NCBI GenBank assembly: GCA_902805865.1
Contig: CADCUK010000075.1
Coordinates: 1 to 34,995, forward strand
Reading direction: 5' to 3'
DNA length: 34,995 nucleotides
DNA from: an uncultured Nocardioidaceae bacterium
GTDB lineage: Bacteria > Actinomycetota > Actinomycetes > Propionibacteriales > Nocardioidaceae
This document shows, one piece after another, positions 24,788-33,007 of this stretch (the stretch's first letter is position 1; the number at the start of each line of letters is the position of its first letter). The position numbers and the translations under genes are program-made. The notes under the pieces were generated by a model. The model had not been told where the DNA came from. It saw only the letters and a list, made by a program, of their open reading frames with translations, and made no database searches.

Positions 24788-25726
24788 CTAGCCGAGCGAG
24801 GCGCTCCCGATCAGGCGGCGCACGGCGTCGCGGAGCTCCTGCTCGGGGTCGAGCCCGGCGGCCCTTGCCTCGGTCACCAGCCCGAGCAGGCGTCCCCCGA
24901 GATCGGACGGCCCTGAGGGGTCGCCGGTCGGGCCGGTCGGCCCGGCCTCGACCAGCCCTGCCTCGACCAGCCCTGCCCCGACCAGCCCGGCCTTGGTCAG
25001 CCGGCCCAGCACCTTGTCGGCGTACGCGAGTGCGGGCAGCGCGACCGGGATCCCCTCGAGCGGCGTGCTGCGCCCCTTCTCGGCCGCCTTCAGCGCCTCC
25101 CAGTTGCGGTCGACCTCGGCGGCGTCGGCCACCTCGAGCCCGGCGAACACGTGCGGGTGGCGGTAGACGAGCTTGTCGGCGATGCCGCGCGCGACGTCGT
25201 CCACGTCGAACCCGCCCTCGGGGTCCTCCGACGCGATCCGCGCGTGGAAGCACACCTGCAGCAGCAGGTCGCCGAGCTCCTCCTGGAGGTGAGCCCGGTC
25301 GCCGCTGTCGATCGCCTCCAGCGTCTCGTAGCTCTCCTCGAGGAGGTACTTCGCCAGCGACCGGTGCGTCTGCTCCTGGTCCCAGGGGCACTCGGTGCGG
25401 AGCCGGTCCATCACCGCGACCAGCCGCACGAACGCCCCGCCGGGCGCGTCGTGGGAGGCGACGACCGAGACCACCTCTGTGCCGTCCGGCGCGTCCACCT
25501 CACCAGCCGGTACGGCGACGACGTGCTCGTCGAGCCCGCTCAGGGCACGCAGCGCGGCGTCGAGGTCGTCGACAAGCTGGGCGTGCACGCCCTGGTCGGC
25601 GATCGCCGCCACCTGCGCAGGGTCGTCGCTCAGGACGTGGTCTGCCGTGTCGAGGGCCCGCCAGGCGTCACGGGTCAGCAGCCCCGGAGCGACTCCGGGG
25701 CTGGTCCTCAGGAAGGTGAGGCGCAC
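24788..25726 (-). CDS. mazG: Nucleoside triphosphate pyrophosphohydrolase MazG
   Basis: Hydrolyses non-canonical or damaged NTPs to monophosphates, keeping the nucleotide pool clean. The 312-aa product has an N-terminal region of about 95 residues resembling a decayed tetrapyrrole-methylase domain, then the catalytic domain: CPWDQEQTHRSLAKYLLEES, ESYETLEAIDSGDRAHLQEE, ELGDLLLQVCFHARIA and DKLVYRHPHVFAG, with the EExxE and ExxD metal ligands present. Near the C-terminus a low-complexity segment GLVGAGLVEAGLVEAGPTG is encoded by a 15-bp tandem repeat. Start GTG 25726 overlaps the lipoprotein 3' end by 19 bp. A 26-bp gap leads to the M15 gene. Confidence 0.95.
   Translation of the reverse strand: MRLTFLRTSPGVAPGLLTRDAWRALDTADHVLSDDPAQVAAIADQGVHAQLVDDLDAALRALSGLDEHVVAVPAGEVDAPDGTEVVSVVASHDAPGGAFVRLVAVMDRLRTECPWDQEQTHRSLAKYLLEESYETLEAIDSGDRAHLQEELGDLLLQVCFHARIASEDPEGGFDVDDVARGIADKLVYRHPHVFAGLEVADAAEVDRNWEALKAAEKGRSTPLEGIPVALPALAYADKVLGRLTKAGLVGAGLVEAGLVEAGPTGPTGDPSGPSDLGGRLLGLVTEARAAGLDPEQELRDAVRRLIGSASLG
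24945..24989. repeat. 15-bp tandem repeat inside mazG
   Basis: Three in-frame copies of GCCTCGACCAGCCCT lie at 24945-24959, 24960-24974 (identical) and 24975-24989 (two changes). They encode the GLVEA/GLVGA repeats. Copy-number change would alter length by 5 residues without breaking the frame. Confidence 0.85.
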
Positions 25727-26406
25727 TTCTGGGAGGCCGGCAGCAGGCTCGCGAGGCCCTCGCCCGCCTCGGGGTCGGCGCCCTGGACCGCGAGGTCCGA
25801 CACCGGCACCGACAGGGAGTTGCTGCTGGGCTGCAGGGCACCGTCGACGAGCTCCCCGAACCTGGGGTCGACCTCGACGTCCGCCTCCTCGGCGTACTCC
25901 AGGAGCAGCCGCTGGCCCTCCGCGTAGGCCTCCTCGTCGGGGATCTCGGGAATGTCGGACGGCCCGCCCTCGGCGGTCAGCGAGTCGCGGCCGAGGTCGA
26001 TCATCGCGGTCTGGGCCCGGGCGAACTCCTCCGCGACCTGGTCGAAGGTCTCCTCCTGCTCACCGTTCAGGACGTCCCGCGCCTGGGACATCCCCTCGAG
26101 GATCGTCCGGACCGACTCGGAGTCGACCGAGTCGACGTCGGCGATGTCAGCGGTGAGCTCGTTGGCCATCAGGATCTGCAGCGACGCGAAGCGGGCGGTC
26201 TTCGTCGGCGCCCCGGACTCCGAGCCGGGCACCCCGCCGATGGCGCAGAGCACGTCGGCGAACGCGTCGACCTGCTCGTCGGTGATCCGGTCGCCCTCGA
26301 CCTCCGCGGCCACGCCCGGTGCGGTCCCACCGCAGGCGGAGAGGAGCAGGGCGGCGGCGGCCACCGCTCCCGTGCTGCGGAGCGAGGTCGTGCGGGACAG
26401 CTTCAC
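25708..26406 (-). CDS. Lipoprotein with SurA N-terminal-like region
   Basis: A 232-aa exported lipoprotein. The signal ends in the lipobox LSAC (MKLSRTTSLRSTGAVAAAAL, then LLSACGGTAPG), so Cys25 would be lipidated. The mature part starts VAAEVEGDRITDEQVDAFAD, the usual opening of SurA-type chaperone N-terminal domains, and continues as helices (LTADIADVDSVDSESVRTIL, EETFDQVAEEFARAQTAMID). No PPIase parvulin domain is present. The C-terminus is Ser/Pro-rich. It sits between mfd (21 bp) and mazG (19-bp overlap). A chaperone role outside the membrane is inference; the protein partner is unknown. Confidence 0.78.
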   Translation of the reverse strand: MKLSRTTSLRSTGAVAAAALLLSACGGTAPGVAAEVEGDRITDEQVDAFADVLCAIGGVPGSESGAPTKTARFASLQILMANELTADIADVDSVDSESVRTILEGMSQARDVLNGEQEETFDQVAEEFARAQTAMIDLGRDSLTAEGGPSDIPEIPDEEAYAEGQRLLLEYAEEADVEVDPRFGELVDGALQPSSNSLSVPVSDLAVQGADPEAGEGLASLLPASQKCASPS

Positions 26407-26427
26407 GTCGGCAGTTCTCCTGTTCGT

Positions 26428-29400
26428 TCAGCCGGCAGCCGGCACGGCGGGCCGGTCGACGACCGCGTCGACCACCTCGCGCACCCACGCCAGCAGGGCC
26501 TCGTCGCGGATCGGCTGGCCCCCGATGGGCGCGGTCGAGGGCCGCGGCACCAGAATCGTACGCAGGTTCTCCTTCACGATGCTGCGCGGGTAGAGCCGCT
26601 GCAGCCGCACCCGGCCCGACTCCGGCAGGTCGACCGGACCGAAGCGGACGTAGTTCCCCTGGATCGTCACGTCGTGCAGCCCCGCCTGGCGGGCGCGGGC
26701 TCGGAACCGGGCGACCTCCAGGAGGCTGCGGACCGGCTCGGTCGGCTCGCCGTACCGGTCGGTGAGCTCCTCGCGCAGTGCGGCGACGTCCTCGTCGGTG
26801 CGGACCTCCGCGAGCCGCTTGTACATCTCCAGCCGCAACCGCTCGCTGGCGACGTAGTCGTGCGGGAGGTGCGCGTCGATCGGGAGCTCGATCTTCATGT
26901 CGGTCTGCTCCGGCGGTCCGTCGCCCTTGAACTCGTTGACCGCGTCGCCGACGAGCCGGACGTAGAGGTCGAAGCCGACGTCGGCGATGTGGCCGCTCTG
27001 CTCGCCGCCGAGGAGGTTGCCGGCGCCGCGGATCTCGAGGTCCTTCATCGCGATCGCCATGCCACCACCGAGGTCGGAGTGCTGGGCGATCGTCGCGAGC
27101 CGCTCGTGCGCGGTTTCCGTGAGCGGCTTCTCCGGCGGGTAGAGGAAGTAGGAGTACGCCCGCTCGCGACCGCGGCCGACCCGACCCCTCAGCTGGTGCA
27201 GCTGGCTGAGCCCGAGGGTGTCCGCCCGCTCGATGATGAGCGTGTTGGCGTTGGAGACGTCGAGCCCGGACTCGACGATCGTGGTCGCGACGAGCACGTC
27301 GAACCGCTTCTCCCAGAAGTCCACCATCACCTGCTCGAGCTGGTGCTCCCCCATCTGCCCGTGCGCCGCGACGACCCTTGCCTCGGGGACCAGCTCGCGG
27401 ATGTGGGCAGCCGCCTTGTCGATCGTCTGCACCCGGTTGTGGATGTAGAAGACCTGGCCCTCGCGCAGCAGCTCGCGGCGGATCGCCGCGACGATCTGCC
27501 GGTCCTCGTAGGCACCGACGTAGCTGAGGACGGGGTGCCGTTCCTCCGGCGGGGTCGTGATCGTCGACATCTCGCGGATCCCGGTGATCGCCATCTCCAG
27601 GGTCCTGGGGATCGGCGTGGCCGACATCGCCAGCACGTCCACCGCCGTACGCAGCTGCTTGAGCTGCTCCTTGTGCTCGACGCCGAACCGCTGCTCCTCG
27701 TCGACGATGACGAGTCCGAGGTCCTTGAACCGGATGTCGGGGTTCAGGAGCCGGTGGGTGCCGATCACGATGTCGACCTTGCCGTCGGCGAGCTCCTCGA
27801 TCGTCGCCTTGGCCTCCTTGTCGGACTGGAACCGGCTCAGCGCCTTGATGATGACCGGGAACGTCGTCATCCGCTCCGCGAACGTCGAGTAGTGCTGCTG
27901 CACGAGAAGGGTGGTCGGGACCAGGACGGCGACCTGCTTGCCGTCCTGGACCGCCTTGAAGGCAGCGCGCACGGCGATCTCGGTCTTGCCGTAGCCCACG
28001 TCGCCGCAGACGAGCCGGTCCATGGGCATCTCGCGCTCCATGTCCCGCTTGACCTCGTCGACCGTGGTCAGCTGGTCGGGGGTCTCGACGAAGGGGAAGG
28101 CGTCCTCCAGCTCGCGCTGCCACGGGGAGTCCGGACCGAACTTGTGACCCTTGGTCGCCTGCCGGGCGGCGTAGAGCTTGATCAGCTCCGCGGCGATCTG
28201 CCGGATCGCCTTCTTCGCCCGCCCCTTGCGCTTCGCCCAGTCGGCGCCACCCAGCCGGTCCATCGACGGCATGTCGCCGCCCACGTAGCGGGTGACCTGG
28301 TCGAGCTGGTCGGTCGGCACGTAGAGCCGGTCCGGCGGTCCCCCGCGCTTGGAGGAGCCGTACTCGAGGAGGAGGTACTCACGGGTGGCGCCCTGCACCA
28401 CCCGCTGCTTCATCTCGACGTAGCGGCCGACCCCGTGCTGCTCGTGCACGACGAAGTCACCGGCCTTGAGCTCCAGGGGGTCGATCTGCCGCTTGCGACG
28501 GGCCGGCATCTTCCGCATGTCCTTGGTCGAGGACCGCTGGCCGACGATGTCGTCACCGGTGACGATCGCGAGCCTCTGCTCCTCGTCGACCAGACCGTGC
28601 GCCAGCGTGCCGGAGGTGACCACCGCGATGCCCTCGGGCACGTCGGCAGCCTCGGCGACGTCGTCCACCAGGCGCACCGCGACGTCGTGCTCGCGCAGCA
28701 GCTCGACCATCCGCTCGGCCGGTCCGTGTCCCTCGTAGACCGCCGCCACCCGGCCGCCGGCGGCCAGCCAGGCCCGGATGTCGGTGATCGCCCGCTCGAC
28801 GTCGCCGTGGTAGCTCTCGGCCGGCCGGATCGGGATCGTGCGGCTCTCGACGCCGACGTCTCTGGCCTCGAGACGCGCTCGTTCCTCGCGCTCCTCGACC
28901 ACCGGGGAGCGCTCCTCCACCGGCCCCGTCTCCTGGGACGAGGGGGTGTCGAGGCCGAACGGGCTGATGCTCCACCAGGCCTTGGCCTGCGCGAGCGTGT
29001 GCGCCCGGACGTCGCCGAGCGAGCGGTACGACGCGGCGCCCAGGTCGATCGGCGCCTTGCCGCCGGAGGCCGCTGCAGCCCACGAGGCGTGCAGGAACTC
29101 GTCGCTGGTGGCGACCAGGTCGTGGGCGCGGCTGCGCACCCGCTCGGGGTCCAGCACCAGCACGTGGGTGTCGTCGGGCAGCAGGTCGACCAGCAGCTCC
29201 ATCTCGTCGACCAGCACCGGCGCCAGCGACTCCATGCCCTCGACGGCGTGCCCCTCGGCGAGCTTCTCGGTGATCTCCCGCAGCTCGGGGTGCTGCTCGC
29301 CGAGCTGCCGGGCGCGGGCGCGGACCTCGTCGGTCAGCAGCAGCTCACGGCACGGCGGCGCCCACAGCCGCTGCACCTTCTCCAGCGTGCGCTGGTCGGC

Positions 29401-30048
29401 GACCGAGAACGAGCGGATCTCCTCGACGTCGTCGCCCCAGAACTCGACCCGCAACGGGTGCTCCTCGGTGGGCGGGAACACGTCGACGATCCCGCCGCGC
29501 ACCGCGAACTCCCCGCGCCGCTCCACCAGGTCGACGCGGTGGTAGGCCGCAGCCGACAGCCGTCGTACGACGTCCTCGAGCTCCACCTCGTCGCCGACGA
29601 CGAGCTCCACCGGCTCGAGGTCGGCCAACCCCTTGACCTGGGGTTGCAGGACCGACCGCACCGGCGCGACGACGACCTTCAGCGGCCCGTTCGACACGTC
29701 GTCGCCGGGGTGCGCGAGCCGGCGCAGCACTGCCAGTCGGCGCCCGACGGTGTCGCTGCGCGGCGAGAGCCGCTCGTGCGGGAGCGTCTCCCACGCCGGG
29801 TAGTACGCCACGGCGCTCGGGTCCATCACGCAGCTCAGGGACTCGACGAGGTCCTCGGCCTCCCGGGCCGTCGCCGCGACGGCAAGCACGGTGCGGCCGA
29901 CGTCGAGCAGCCCTCTGACGAGGAAAGGTCGCAGCGCAGCAGGTCCGGTGAGGTCGAGAGCCGGCACCCGGGCGCCCTTGGCGTCGCCGAGGGCGGCGGC
30001 CAGGTTCCGCTCCCGCAGGACCAGCTCTGCCACACCGGCCAGGCTCAT
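26428..30048 (-). CDS. mfd: Transcription-repair coupling factor
   Basis: A DNA translocase that removes stalled RNA polymerase and recruits UvrA. About 1206 aa from ATG 30048 (MSLAGVAELVL), which has GGTGGAG upstream; a TTG at 30066 is less likely. Domains in order: UvrB-like N-terminal region (VVAPVRSVLQPQVKGL; GGIVDVFPPTEEHPLRVEFW), the RNA-polymerase-interacting domain (VVHEQHGVGRYVEMKQRVVQ, LYVPTDQLDQVTRYVG), Walker A at about residue 680 (VCGDVGYGKTEIAVRAAFKA), IVDEEQRFGVEHKEQLK (DEEQ box), SATPIPRTLEMAITG, LGLSQLHQLRGRVGRGRERA (motif VI) and the C-terminal UvrA-masking domain (LPHDYVASERLRLEMYKRL). All motifs intact. Starts the mfd-lipoprotein-mazG-M15 run. Confidence 0.98.
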   Translation of the reverse strand: MSLAGVAELVLRERNLAAALGDAKGARVPALDLTGPAALRPFLVRGLLDVGRTVLAVAATAREAEDLVESLSCVMDPSAVAYYPAWETLPHERLSPRSDTVGRRLAVLRRLAHPGDDVSNGPLKVVVAPVRSVLQPQVKGLADLEPVELVVGDEVELEDVVRRLSAAAYHRVDLVERRGEFAVRGGIVDVFPPTEEHPLRVEFWGDDVEEIRSFSVADQRTLEKVQRLWAPPCRELLLTDEVRARARQLGEQHPELREITEKLAEGHAVEGMESLAPVLVDEMELLVDLLPDDTHVLVLDPERVRSRAHDLVATSDEFLHASWAAAASGGKAPIDLGAASYRSLGDVRAHTLAQAKAWWSISPFGLDTPSSQETGPVEERSPVVEEREERARLEARDVGVESRTIPIRPAESYHGDVERAITDIRAWLAAGGRVAAVYEGHGPAERMVELLREHDVAVRLVDDVAEAADVPEGIAVVTSGTLAHGLVDEEQRLAIVTGDDIVGQRSSTKDMRKMPARRKRQIDPLELKAGDFVVHEQHGVGRYVEMKQRVVQGATREYLLLEYGSSKRGGPPDRLYVPTDQLDQVTRYVGGDMPSMDRLGGADWAKRKGRAKKAIRQIAAELIKLYAARQATKGHKFGPDSPWQRELEDAFPFVETPDQLTTVDEVKRDMEREMPMDRLVCGDVGYGKTEIAVRAAFKAVQDGKQVAVLVPTTLLVQQHYSTFAERMTTFPVIIKALSRFQSDKEAKATIEELADGKVDIVIGTHRLLNPDIRFKDLGLVIVDEEQRFGVEHKEQLKQLRTAVDVLAMSATPIPRTLEMAITGIREMSTITTPPEERHPVLSYVGAYEDRQIVAAIRRELLREGQVFYIHNRVQTIDKAAAHIRELVPEARVVAAHGQMGEHQLEQVMVDFWEKRFDVLVATTIVESGLDVSNANTLIIERADTLGLSQLHQLRGRVGRGRERAYSYFLYPPEKPLTETAHERLATIAQHSDLGGGMAIAMKDLEIRGAGNLLGGEQSGHIADVGFDLYVRLVGDAVNEFKGDGPPEQTDMKIELPIDAHLPHDYVASERLRLEMYKRLAEVRTDEDVAALREELTDRYGEPTEPVRSLLEVARFRARARQAGLHDVTIQGNYVRFGPVDLPESGRVRLQRLYPRSIVKENLRTILVPRPSTAPIGGQPIRDEALLAWVREVVDAVVDRPAVPAAG

Positions 30049-30089
30049 ACGACCACTCCACCCCAACGACGAGACACCACCACACAGCA

Positions 30090-30126
30090 GGACAGCCCCC
30101 TCCCGCGGGCGGGTAGGGGGTTGTCC
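30090..30126. other. Hairpin in the mfd divergent intergenic region
   Basis: GGACAGCCCCCT (30090-30101) pairs with AGGGGGTTGTCC (30115-30126), one G-T; inside, CCCGC pairs with GCGGG, giving about 17 pairs with one bulge. It lies between the divergent mfd and the 30182 gene, so it could be an operator or leader structure rather than a terminator. Confidence 0.5.
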
Positions 30127-30181
30127 CCATCTTACGGTGGGTATTCAGCCCCTCGACCGTCCCGACAACGAGGAGCCCGCG

Positions 30182-30634
30182 ATGGCCGAACCGGTCCGCG
30201 CATCCGCGCACCAGACGCCCGAAGGCGTCTCCGAGGAGACGATCGAGGGGGTCGGCAAGCTCTCCGAGGCCTTCGAGTACATCGAGCGTGCCAAGGGCCA
30301 CCTCTACTCCTTCCACCAGCTGATGGGGCGCGCGGACTTCCTGGTGGCCGACGCGGAGGAGATCCTCCGGAAGGCCGGCCACGAGGAGTTCGCCGACCGC
30401 CTCGCCGAGGAGCTGGTCGGCCGCAACGTCCTCGACGGCCGGTGGACCTTCCAGATCGTCGAGGAGTTCGACGACACCTACTACGAGTTCTTCAGGGGCA
30501 TCGAGCGGGAGTCCCGCGAGCTGACCGGTGGCGTCCGACACCTCTACGAGGCCCGGATGAAGGAGCAGCGACGGACCCAGGGACACCCGGCACACCGCCA
30601 GGACCCCCAGGGTCCCGACGGCCCGGCGGAGTAG
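30182..30634 (+). CDS. Unrecognised 150-aa helical protein
   Basis: I do not recognise this family. ATG 30182 has GAGGAG 6 bases upstream; the frame open further upstream to 29891 is antisense to mfd and rejected. The protein appears soluble and mainly helical: EGVGKLSEAFEYIERAKGHL, then YSFHQLMGRADFLVADAEEI, LRKAGHEEFADRLAEELVGR, and a Trp/Phe/Tyr-rich WTFQIVEEFDDTYYEFFRGI, with a polar Pro/Gln tail. There is no signal, membrane helix or Cys. The EFDDTYYEF segment is acidic and aromatic. It is 10 bp ahead of the LigD-type polymerase, so the two are likely co-transcribed and perhaps linked in DNA repair; that is inference. Confidence 0.75.
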   Translation: MAEPVRASAHQTPEGVSEETIEGVGKLSEAFEYIERAKGHLYSFHQLMGRADFLVADAEEILRKAGHEEFADRLAEELVGRNVLDGRWTFQIVEEFDDTYYEFFRGIERESRELTGGVRHLYEARMKEQRRTQGHPAHRQDPQGPDGPAE

Positions 30635-30644
30635 CGTTCGGGTC

Positions 30645-31619
30645 GTGGCCTCGAAGTCCCCGTCGGTCGAGATCGACGTCGACGACCGCGTCGTACGCGT
30701 CTCCAACCCGGACCGGGTCTACTTCCCCGCCCGCGGCGAGACCAAGCTCGACCTGGTCGAGTACTACCTCTCGGTCGGCGACGGCATCGTCCGCGCGCTC
30801 CGGGAGCGTCCGTGCATGCTGCACCGCTTCCCGACCGGCGTCTCGGGCGAGAAGGTCCACCAGAAGCGCATCCCGCACGGAGCACCTCCGTGGCTGGAGA
30901 CCGTGCGGCTGCACTTCCCGCGGTACGACCGGCACGCCGACGAGCTCTGCGTGACCGAGCTGGCCAGCGTCATCTGGGCGGTGCAGATGTCCACGGTCGA
31001 GTTCCACCCCTGGAACAGCCGACGTGCCGACACCGAGAAGCCCGACGAGTGGCGCATCGACCTCGACCCGGGACCGCTGTGCGACTTCGACACGGTCCGC
31101 CGAGTGGCGCACGTCGCCCACGAGGTGCTCGACGAGCTGGGCGCCACCGGCTGGCCGAAGACCAGTGGCGGCAACGGCATGCACATCTACGTGCGGATCC
31201 CGCCCGAGCACGGCTTCGGCGACGTACGCCGGGCCGCGCTGGCGTTCGCCCGCGAGGTGGAGCGCCGGGCGCCCGACGACGTGACGACGACCTGGTGGCG
31301 CAAGGACCGCGACCCGCACGCGCTGTTCGTCGACTACAACCAGAACGCCCGCGACCACACGATCGCCTCGGCCTACTCGGTCCGCGGGAACCCGGAGGGC
31401 ACCGTGTCGACGCCGATCAGGTGGGACGAGGTCGACGACGTGCAGCCCGAGGAGCTGACGATCGCCACGGTGCCGGCGCGATTCACCGAGCTCGGCGACC
31501 TCCACGACGGCATCGACGACGCGGTGTTCGACATCGCTCCGCTGCTCGAGTGGGCCGCTCGGGACGAGTCCGCCGGCCTGTCCTCGGCAGCAGCCGAGGT
31601 GCCGACGGACGGTGAGTAG
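30645..31619 (+). CDS. LigD-type primase-polymerase (stand-alone PolDom)
   Basis: An archaeo-eukaryotic-primase-fold polymerase. In the Ku/LigD pathway this domain fills and extends DNA ends; stand-alone actinobacterial copies also act in gap repair. The 324-aa product from GTG 30645 has RVVRVSNPDRVYFPARGETK, RPCMLHRFPTGVSGEKVHQK, the metal-ligand motif RIDLDPGP (DxD), TSGGNGMHIYVRIPPEH (SxxGxHIY phosphate motif) and LFVDYNQNARDHTIASAYSV. No ligase or phosphoesterase domain is attached and Ku is not in the window. The C-terminus is short and acidic. It follows the 150-aa gene by 10 bp. Assignment to the PolDom family is sure, its pathway here is not. Confidence 0.93.
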   Translation: MASKSPSVEIDVDDRVVRVSNPDRVYFPARGETKLDLVEYYLSVGDGIVRALRERPCMLHRFPTGVSGEKVHQKRIPHGAPPWLETVRLHFPRYDRHADELCVTELASVIWAVQMSTVEFHPWNSRRADTEKPDEWRIDLDPGPLCDFDTVRRVAHVAHEVLDELGATGWPKTSGGNGMHIYVRIPPEHGFGDVRRAALAFAREVERRAPDDVTTTWWRKDRDPHALFVDYNQNARDHTIASAYSVRGNPEGTVSTPIRWDEVDDVQPEELTIATVPARFTELGDLHDGIDDAVFDIAPLLEWAARDESAGLSSAAAEVPTDGE

Positions 31620-31648
31620 TGCCAGTCGGACCGGAAACCTGCCCGCTT

Positions 31649-31662
31649 GACTCTTTTGAGTC
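31649..31662. promoter_or_regulatory. Small inverted repeat upstream of the 31757 gene
   Basis: GACTC-TTTT-GAGTC lies just upstream of the -35 box at 31674. It may be an operator, or a weak terminator of the polymerase gene. The arms are only 5 bp, so confidence is low. Confidence 0.3.
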
Positions 31663-31673
31663 GTTTGGGGGTC

Positions 31674-31702
31674 TTGATCCGATTCGGGGTAGCGCCTAGG
31701 CT
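31674..31702 (+). promoter_or_regulatory. Sigma-70-type promoter of the 31757 gene
   Basis: TTGATC (31674-31679) and TAGGCT (31697-31702) are separated by exactly 17 bp. The start of transcription would be near 31709, giving a leader of about 48 nt that contains GGAAGGA before GTG 31757. This is the clearest -35/-10 pair in the window. Confidence 0.65.
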
Positions 31703-31756
31703 GAGGGTTGCGGCCGTGGGGGGCGCATTCCGGGGAACAGTGGGGAAGGAACAGTC

Positions 31757-32935
31757 GTGCACGCACCAATGAGGGGAACGTTCTCGCGCCGTGGCGCACT
31801 GAGGGTGGGAGCTGCCGCACTGACAGCGGTCATGTCGTCCGCGCTCGTCGCGACGGCGCCACACGCAGCAGCGGCCGAGGTTGCCAGCACACCTGACTCC
31901 GGAGTCCCGGCGCTCGCCGGCGCCGGCTATGCGTTGGCCCAGGACGGCGACCGGACGTTCGTCGGGGGTGTCTTCACCCGGCTCGGCGGGAAGGTCCGCC
32001 AGAACATCGGCGCCTACTACAACTCCACCAACCAGGTCGACACCATCTTCACGGCCAGCACCAACGGCAAGGTCGACGCGATCGCTGTGGACCCTGCGAC
32101 CCAGCGAGTGTTCCTCGGCGGCTCCTTCACCACGGTCAACGGCGAGCCCCGGGCCAACCTGGCCGCCGTCGACCTCACGACAGGTGCCCTGATCCCGGAC
32201 TGGCAGGCCGACACCGGCGGGTCGGTCCAGGACGTCCGGGCCCTGGTGGTGTCCGGAGACCGTCTGTACGTCGGCGGTCGCTTCAGCACGATCGACGGCG
32301 TCACCTCCCGTGCCCGCCTCGCGGCGGTCTCCACGACCGGCGGCGTGGTCGACATGAGCTTCCGTCCCCGACCCGCCGGCGGCGTCAACGAGCTCAAGCT
32401 CAGCCCGAACGGCACGGAGCTCTTCCTCGGCGGCGCCTTCACCGCACTGTCCGGACAGCCGCGCAACGGGGCGGGTTCCGTCCTCACGTCGAACGGCGAC
32501 CCGACCGCGTTCGCGCCCTCCGGCTCCGGAGGCAACGCAGTGACGATCGAGCTCAGCCCGGACGGCAAGCGGTTCTGGTACGGCACCGACAACAACACGG
32601 TCTTCGCCTATCACCCCTCCCTCTCGAACGACCCGATCTACTCGTTCAAGATGAGTGGCAACACCCAGGCGATGGTCGCCACCGACAACGTCCTCTACTT
32701 CGGTGGACACTTCTCGCAGAGCACCACCGAGAAGCTCAAGCGGGCGTACTTCGCCGCAGTGGACAGCGCAACGGGCAAGCTGATCGCCTGGGACCCCGAC
32801 GCCCTCGGCGGCAAGATGGGGGTCTGGGACCTGCAGATCGCCAACAACAAGCTGCACGCGGCGGGAGTGTTCAGCACGTTCGCGGCCGGGACGATCAAGC
32901 AGCGTGGCTACGCGCGGTTCAGCATCACGCCGTGA
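31757..32935 (+). CDS. Exported beta-propeller-like repeat protein
   Basis: A 392-aa secreted protein. GTG 31757 has GGAAGGA 6 bases upstream. The N-terminus carries a twin-arginine-like motif (FSRRGALRVG) followed by a hydrophobic stretch and an AAAAEV cleavage region, so Tat export is possible. The mature part has repeats of the delta-60 type: TFVGGVFTRLGGKVRQNIGA, RVFLGGSFTTVNGEPRANLA, LYVGGRFSTIDGVTSRARLA, LFLGGAFTALSGQPRNGAG and a later LYFGGHFSQS. Each has GG-x-F followed by an N/R segment, as in propeller blades. No catalytic motif is seen. It is monocistronic, with its own promoter and a terminator behind it. Likely a surface-binding protein; the ligand is unknown. Confidence 0.85.
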   Translation: MHAPMRGTFSRRGALRVGAAALTAVMSSALVATAPHAAAAEVASTPDSGVPALAGAGYALAQDGDRTFVGGVFTRLGGKVRQNIGAYYNSTNQVDTIFTASTNGKVDAIAVDPATQRVFLGGSFTTVNGEPRANLAAVDLTTGALIPDWQADTGGSVQDVRALVVSGDRLYVGGRFSTIDGVTSRARLAAVSTTGGVVDMSFRPRPAGGVNELKLSPNGTELFLGGAFTALSGQPRNGAGSVLTSNGDPTAFAPSGSGGNAVTIELSPDGKRFWYGTDNNTVFAYHPSLSNDPIYSFKMSGNTQAMVATDNVLYFGGHFSQSTTEKLKRAYFAAVDSATGKLIAWDPDALGGKMGVWDLQIANNKLHAAGVFSTFAAGTIKQRGYARFSITP

Positions 32936-32954
32936 CCTGACGACTGACAGCCGG

Positions 32955-32987
32955 GTGCCCGTTCCTCCTCGACGGAGGGACGGGCAC
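32955..32987. terminator. Bidirectional terminator
   Basis: GTGCCCGTTCCTCC (32955-32968) pairs with GGAGGGACGGGCAC (32974-32987) with a single G-T, around a 5-base loop. It lies between the convergent 31757 gene and cysQ and probably ends both transcripts. Confidence 0.75.
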
Positions 32988-33007
32988 TCGCTTGTCCAGC
33001 CGCTGAG

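Noticed and set aside
30067-30126. The GC-rich hairpin as a terminator
   Set aside because: Both adjacent genes are transcribed away from it, so no known transcript would end there.
26674-30954. Plus-strand open frame of 1426 codons
   Set aside because: Antisense to mfd; composed of Arg, Gly, Val, Asp and Leu typical of GC-rich shadow frames, with no domain. Mfd on the other strand has all motifs.
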